From positions 37,323,501 to 37,387,500 of the forward strand of contig JAYKYS010000001.1 of assembly GCA_036924285.1 (NCBI GenBank): a stretch of DNA of 64,000 bases. Direction: 5' to 3'. How positions within the stretch are numbered: the stretch's first letter is position 1; each line of letters opens with the position of its first letter. The position numbers were made by a program, and so were the translations under genes. Of the stretch, positions 58,376 through 64,000 are shown piece after piece. This DNA comes from Asterella californica. Its lineage: Eukaryota > Streptophyta > Marchantiopsida > Marchantiales > Aytoniaceae. Below the pieces are notes generated by a model, which searched no databases, was not told the origin of the DNA, and was given only the letters and a program-made list of their open reading frames with translations.

Positions 58376-59719
58376 CATCTTACGGTGCGGACTCAGAGCA
58401 CATTAGACACATGACACACTACAGAGACCTGCACATAGGTACAGATTCTACGGTGCAGACAGATTAGCTATGCTCGATGTTAGACTAAGGGAATTACGCA
58501 GGAAGAAGTCTGCATTCTCTGGTTATCAGCAGCGGCTTGGAGATGTAGGTGTAGATAGTGCACAGTCTAGGAGCAGGGAACGGCATCCTCGTGCAGACCT
58601 GCTGATTAGACTGATGTGTCGAGGAGTAGACGCAGGAAGTAGAGGGAGTGAGCTTCCCAATGTCATTGTGACTTCTTCTCGGGGAATAGATTGTGGATTT
58701 GAGTGCAGAGGCTTTGTCCATGTCTTCTGGATGGTGGGTTCATTGAATTCGCTCCCAATTGTGCATGGGAAGTGTTCTTCTTGAGTGGCGGTGAATGTCA
58801 ACAGTTGTGGAGTGTAGCTTGACTCGTTCAGTAGAGCACTTGGGATCTACGTACGAACGGTCTTCTGGGTAAGGGATCCCAGAAGACAGAGCAGTCAGAG
58901 CAGCGAAGTGAAGAAGAAAGAAGCCTTCTTCCCGCAACAGAAGACGACATCCTCGAGTAGAAGACGGTGCTACAGTACTCACGTTTGTTGTCTTCCTCCC
59001 CAAACTATTACAAGCAGGGATGGCTTGTTAGTCAGGATCCGGACTAGAAGCCTGTCGGAATCTTAATTGCCCTTTTTCATCCTGTTTTCTCTTGTTTGGA
59101 TTTCTTCTTCTTCCCATCTTTCCTCATCTTCCTCATCTTCTTATCTTCTTCTAGTGAGCTTCTGATACTTCTATTGAGCTTCCGTGAAGGTGAATGTCGT
59201 TGTAGTGCTGCAGGAAGACAACTTCCGTAGGCAGAAGCCTGGGAAGGCTACAGGGGGCATACACCCTGTGATTTATCCAACCCGTTGGAATGTGAGTGTG
59301 AGAGTAAGATATAACGACTGTTACTAGTCGACTTCTGCGAAGCCGGACAGCCTTCTGGAGGTGTGAGAAGACGAGCTAAACCCCCAGAAGACGAGAATCG
59401 CTTCGGGAAGACGATATCGAGAAGACCGGAAGAAGCAACCTGGAAGCAGGAAGATCGTCTTCCCGAGCTTCTCTGTGAATAGTTGTATGATACTGTAATT
59501 GGTAGTTGTTTGTTTGGGTCCAGAGCACCATTTGGCGTGTCTGGAAGACGTGTTGTTTTGTGTAGGTTTTGTGAGAAGACGGGATTTCTAGGCAAAACCC
59601 GTGTGTTTGTGTGTTTGAACAGATCTTAGAACTTAGAGCAGCGTTACTTGTGCAAATCCTCTGTGGGAACGATATCTTGTATACTAAATGAGCAAAAGGA
59701 GAAATCCTACGTCACTACA
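58376..59719 (+). repeat. LTR 3' region of the nested plus-strand LTR
   Basis: From about 58500 this is collinear with 22470-23663, including the GAAGAC hairpin at 58859-58887 and the end CGTCACTACA. No gene is present. The short frames on either strand are not conserved in other copies. Confidence 0.8.
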
Positions 59720-59724
59720 GGAAG

Positions 59725-61826
59725 CGTCTTCTGGGAAGCAGAGTCGAGTGGTGCGTCTTCGGTCTTCTGAGGCACGGGTGCGGTACTAGGGACCATGGTG
59801 ACCTCATAGGGGTCCAGGGAAGTCGCTTCCTCCACTCAGAATACTTGGGAAGATGGCTTGTCTTCCTGTCTTCCGAGGCGTCTTCCGGAGTCTTCTCGGC
59901 TTCAAACGCTGTCACTACCAAGTGCACAGTGAGGTCGAACTCCTCCTTCTCCATTCCGGATCCAGTAGATGGTGCTGGAGCTTGAGAAGATGCAGTTGCA
60001 GGTATCGGAAGCGAGGGAAGATCATAAAGTGTCTTCACTCCCTCTATCTGCCGATCCAAGTACATGAACATGCTCTCCTTGCATTCCATCAACATTGTCT
60101 TGGACTCGCTGTCCCATCCTTTAGCTAAGGTAAGTAATTTCCTACCCGCGGTGAAGTTAAACTTCTTCCGAAGCGCTTCCACCGACTGTGCTAGCATCTC
60201 CTGTGCACGAGCCTTCGCTGCTTCCCGCTGCATCTTCTCAACTGCAACTCGCGCTTTTGCGACTTCTCGCTGCGTCTTCCATGTGGTCTTCTCCTCGACG
60301 AGGGCGGTGATCTTCTCCCGCACTCGGAGGACCTCCTGATCGCGCTGCTATACACGCGCTTGCATCTCCTGGTTGCTCTTTCGAAGTTGCACCAGCTCCT
60401 TGGCAGAAGCGGCTGCTTCCGCCTTGTATCTGGCTGCGAGCTTCTTCGTGGTGCGAAGACTAGCTTCCAGCGACTCCGTCTTCTTCCGGTCTTCTTCCTG
60501 TCGCAGCAAGGTGCGCAAACCGAATCCAGGTTGCAAGGGCCTCTCTTGTGCCTTCGCTCTCTTCTCCAGCAACTCCATAGCTGGCTGGATCTCCTTGTGG
60601 AATAAGGCGCTGAACTCTTCCAGTCTTCTTCCTCCGGAAGACAAGTTCATCTCCACCACTCGCTCTGAGGTGTCAACCTTGTCTTCCAGAGGCAAAGATG
60701 CCTCTTCCACCACAATGGTCTTCATCTTCTGCGCACGAGAAGAAGCTACTCTTCTCATCTTCCGGGGTGGAAGATTCCTCATGGCAGGAGCGGCTCTCTT
60801 CGTTGCGCTTCCTCGCATCGCAGCAGGAGCGCCCATCCATCCTTCGTCTTCTGGAGTCTTCGGAAGACTCCCAGGTGTTGCAGAAGCGGTCTTCTGCTCC
60901 GATCAGGTACTCAGCAGTTCTTCTTCCGAGTCGGACGCCGATCCTGAATGAATGAGGGAGGTGGGCTTCCTAGGTACACTTCTAGGACCCATCTTCCTCG
61001 GTGGCGTGGCGTCTTCCGACCCACTAGACTCGTCTTCCCTCACCAGAAGTGTCTTTTGGTGAGAGCCGGGCCTCAGTTGTGGCATCAGAGTGAGAGAAGG
61101 AGTTGCGGCTGCTGCTCGGTCATCGTCTTCCGAGGTCTCTTCCTTTTCCTCCTGTTGCCATGTTGGCCCATACTCTGCCAACTGATCTCTCCTAAGATCC
61201 CCCATGGCTACGTACAAGTAGTAGAGGAAAGGTGTCAAGTGTCCTCTCGCCGAGGTACTCAAGTACGCTAGCTCCGTCTGTACATAGTTGTGGATGTATG
61301 CGCCCCAGTAGATGGGTACTCTGGTATCCCACACTGCTTCCATGAACTCTACGTCCTGATCTCCCAGGTACCTCGTCTTCTGCGCTTTCCCCTTGGGGAA
61401 GAGATGCAGAAACAGCTTCGCCAGAAGTCGCTTCTTCGGCTCCCGGTAAGATTCGATCTTCCACCCATTCTTACCCTGCCTGTCTTCCACGAAAAGACAA
61501 GTGGTGCTCCCAGGCACATGCCACGTACTCACGACCCTGGGCAAAATCTTCTTCTCAAACCAATACCCTCGGTCTTCGGAGTCTGGTCTGTGGAAAGTCC
61601 TGCGCCACCAATCTTCAGTTCAGGAAGATGGTCTTCCTCGAGCTACCCCTGCCTTCGCATGTACACGGTTGCGGGGTGGTAACGCTGCCCACACCTCCTC
61701 CAGAAGTCCCTGGTCTGCGAGGTTCCAATCCCACAGGAAGAAGTGGAGACCCAACTCCTTGAGGAAAGGAGTGGCCTCGACCAATTCTGCCGCTGGTAAC
61801 ACCAAGCCTCGCGGATGCATCGTCAT
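59725..61826 (-). pseudogene. LTR protein in outer LTR, main part (broken)
   Basis: The minus strand starts near 61826 (MTMHPRGLVLPAAEL). A stop follows SS at 61620-61622, where other copies have WTEDWW. The frame 60903-61544 covers the middle of the N-terminal region (VPIYWGAYIHNYVQTELAYL) and linker. 60348-60836 covers the basic and coiled-coil parts, and 59725-60323 the rest of the coiled coil (REKITALVEEK...DRQIEGVKTLYDL). It is split at 59724 by the nested LTR, and the tail is at 44026-44220. It independently preserves the same domain order as the copies at 19724 and 46195. Confidence 0.78.
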
Positions 61827-63790
61827 ACTGGAAGATCTGTTGCACTAAGCCACAAGCACCTACTATGAGCTGAAGGCTCAGTCCTTCCCAAGTGCCCACA
61901 GTCTAGCTTCTACTTCTCAGAAGACAAAACTAGTCTTCCAGAAGACAGCTACTCCGTCTTCCGGGATTCTAACAGTACTTCTTAGATAGCTCTCGTCTTC
62001 CGAGCTATATCTAAACAACCCTATCTAAGCAAGGCCTCGCATGGATTACCAAGAAGACAACCCACCTTGCATTACATCCTACTTCCTATCAGAAGATACA
62101 AGATTCGCGAAGCATAATGTGCATAACATGTTCAGAAGATGGTTGCGGACTTCTGCGGTGACAGTGGTCTCTGAGAAGATACCCGGGACAGTTTCGATTC
62201 AATGTCTTTCTCGGAAGACTTCCCGAAGTCAGGCTTCTCTTCACCGGTCTCACCTGTCTTCGTCTTCCTACGCACAATCTATCCTCACAACAGACTCAAG
62301 ACAATTGCACTCTGTTCTTCTGACTTCTCATCTCTCATACGCACTCAGAAGAAGCTTGCTGCTCGGTAGGAAGACATGACCCTCGACCATTCTCTCCAGA
62401 TTCTGCCAGTAAGTCTTCTCACGACTCTCTCCTAAGTTTGGGAAGAAGAAGGAATGGCTGCTATGGGTCGGACAGAAGAGACCCGAAATGGACCCTCACG
62501 TCTTCTCGCTCATTTTGCCAGCCTTTCAGTCTTCTAGTCTCTCTAGGAAGATGTGGAGTTGAGAAACTTGGAAGACCAGGAGGCACAGGCCTAGTTCCCG
62601 ACTTCCAACTTCTCGAAATAACAAAACAACTCACCACACCACTCAGGATTCGTACCAAGCCTCTCTTAACACAAAAGCAACACAAATCCATTCTTGATAC
62701 GAATTGATTACAGTCGACTTCCGAAGACAGTCTTTCGTAGATGTTCCAATCTTCCGAAGCGTCTTCTGTTCCAAGTTTCGGAAGGAGAGGAGTAATCGGA
62801 TAGGGAAATTGATAGTTGAGATCGTCAATTAGAGGACGAGGGGTAGGGAAGCTCGAATTGAACTCAGGAAAAGTAGGAAGATGCCTAACAGAAATTGGGC
62901 AGCGCTTCCGCACCCAATGTCACAATAGGAAGAATGGGGATGGGGGTAATCGATCAAGCTGCCTGCAACCAACCGAGGAAGCGTGGAGAACACAAAACAG
63001 AGACGAGAAGTAGTGGGAAGAGAAAGAACGTGGGGAAGAACCTCTACAGTCTTCTTCTGCTTCCCGAGTTGCCATCGACCTTCTGCGCGCTTCTGGCTCT
63101 GGTCCTAGCTCCAATGCGATTCCACACGGCTGCTTCCGCTGTTCAATTCCACCTTCAATTCTACTCAGCTACTCTCCAATGTCAGTTTTTCGGGAGCTCA
63201 CAAAAACGTCTTCGCTCTCTGCCTTCCGTGCTTCAGCAATTCGGTCTCGCCCTTCGCCTAGCTGCCAACTGGTCCTCATCTCACTCGATTTCCTCACTCG
63301 ATTTCCTCTTGCTGGAAATCACTCGAAACTCACTCTTCTGAAATCGATCTTCTCAAGCGCGCTTGCTGCGGGAAGTTGGAATGCGCTAATGCGCTTCCTG
63401 CGCATCTTCCCCGCAGATTAGGGGTTTCGACCCTAGGTATCTTTCCCGACCTACCTACCACCTTGGTGTTACCTAGTAGGTACACCTACTCCTTTACCTA
63501 GAAATTTGTGGTTAGACCTTCGCGGTCGCTGTCTTCCGGAAGATAGGTGTCTTCCGCCGTCTTCCAGTCTGCCGCCATCTTCCCGTCTTCCGAAGACGCA
63601 ACTGAGAAGACGCTTCCCGAAAGACGGACGTCTTCCAAAGAAGTCAACTTCTTATTAAAAAGCTCATAAGATCATCTTCCCTCTAAGGAAGTAATAATCT
63701 TAAGTAACAACGCTTCTTCAGTTATACAAACAAGTTATTAATCTTAAAAATTTTAAAAATTCGTGCATCATGTAATTTGTGGGCACCACA

Positions 63791-64000
63791 AGAAACATCT
63801 ATTTGCTAATAAAAAGAGTTGTCCTAGTATCACACGATTCAAACCAAGTCCAAACAACGTTCATGTATAAGCTCTTAGCTAAAGCTAGCTACCACAAGCT
63901 ATACATAACCAACTAGAACTCCAACGAACTAAAAAAGACGAAAACCGTAGCGGAGGAATCGAAAAAGACCTATCTGAGAACTTTCTCCTTTCGCCAAACG
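63791..64000. other. Flank of outer LTR, probably element K
   Basis: This begins with the AGAAA duplication and would be contiguous with 42419 before the LTR inserted. No gene or motif is seen in the 210 bases present. Confidence 0.5.

Larger units (their letters stand above)
44221..59719 (+). mobile_element. Family-1 LTR on plus strand, split by element A
   Basis: It begins TGTGGTGCCC (44221) and ends CGTCACTACA (59719), with GGAAG duplicated on both sides. Its own sequence is 44221-48308 and 57078-59719, about 6.7 kb. It is longer than the 5.9-kb norm because of an inverted ~850-bp segment at 57524-58375 and unmatched sequence to about 58500. Element A sits in its ORF with target GACC. Confidence 0.9.
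42420..63790 (-). mobile_element. Outer family-1 LTR on minus strand, split by nested insertions
   Basis: The minus strand begins TGTGGTGCCC at 63790 and ends CACTACA at 42420. It is flanked by AGAAA on both sides (42415-42419 and 63791-63795), a 5-bp duplication. Its own sequence is 63790-59725 plus 44220-42420, about 5.87 kb, so it is a solo LTR inserted in element K. The LTR at 44221-59719 is inserted into it, with duplication GGAAG at 44216-44220 and 59720-59724. Confidence 0.92.

Overview
This is a stretch of land-plant nuclear DNA made almost entirely of nested LTR retrotransposons. I recognise no host gene. The pol proteins are Ty3/Gypsy-type (retroviral protease, RT, RNase H, D,D35E integrase). 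The tRNA-Asp-like primer site of the largest family recalls plant Tat/Athila/Ogre elements. The gag types and the very long nested elements would fit a non-seed plant, but the species cannot be fixed from this window.

Three families explain most of the sequence. Family 1 (copies C, G, H plus several lone LTRs) has unusually long LTRs of about 5.9 kb. They run from TGTGGTGCCC to CACTACA, make 5-bp target duplications, and carry a roughly 765-codon reading frame inside the LTR. Both the LTR and the gag-pol region are densely studded with the hexamer GAAGAC/GTCTTC. Family 2 (copies A and B) is a compact 8.8-kb Ty3 element with 916-bp LTRs and 4-bp target duplications. It has one long gag-pol frame and two extra small ORFs upstream of gag, one of them a zinc-knuckle protein. 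Family 3 (F) is a truncated Ty3 element with an initiator-Met-type primer site. There is also an unrelated 1.37-kb solo LTR and a remnant (K) of a further gag gene.

Layout. 1-2126: AT-rich sequence with no recognisable gene. 2127-15688: minus-strand family-1 element C (truncated LTR, integrase, RNase H, RT, protease, part of gag), split at 5785/14546 by family-2 element B. 15689-28338: plus-strand family-1 element G, whose 5' LTR is split by a complete solo LTR (17746-23663), followed by gag and protease. 28339-40250: minus-strand family-1 element H, interrupted by F (29995-33031) and by the 1.37-kb solo LTR (33379-34751). 40251-41134: an opposite-strand LTR fragment. 41135-42419: the K gag remnant. 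42420-63790: a minus-strand 5.9-kb LTR split by a plus-strand 5.9-kb LTR (44221-59719), itself split by the intact family-2 element A (48309-57073). 63791-64000: the outer flank.

Only element A looks capable of coding: its 1628-codon gag-pol frame is uninterrupted, and by eye its LTRs differ at about 7 of 916 positions. Everything else is broken by stops, deletions, inversions or later insertions. For several insertions an uninterrupted paralogous copy elsewhere in the window shows the empty site, so target duplications and order of events can be read directly.
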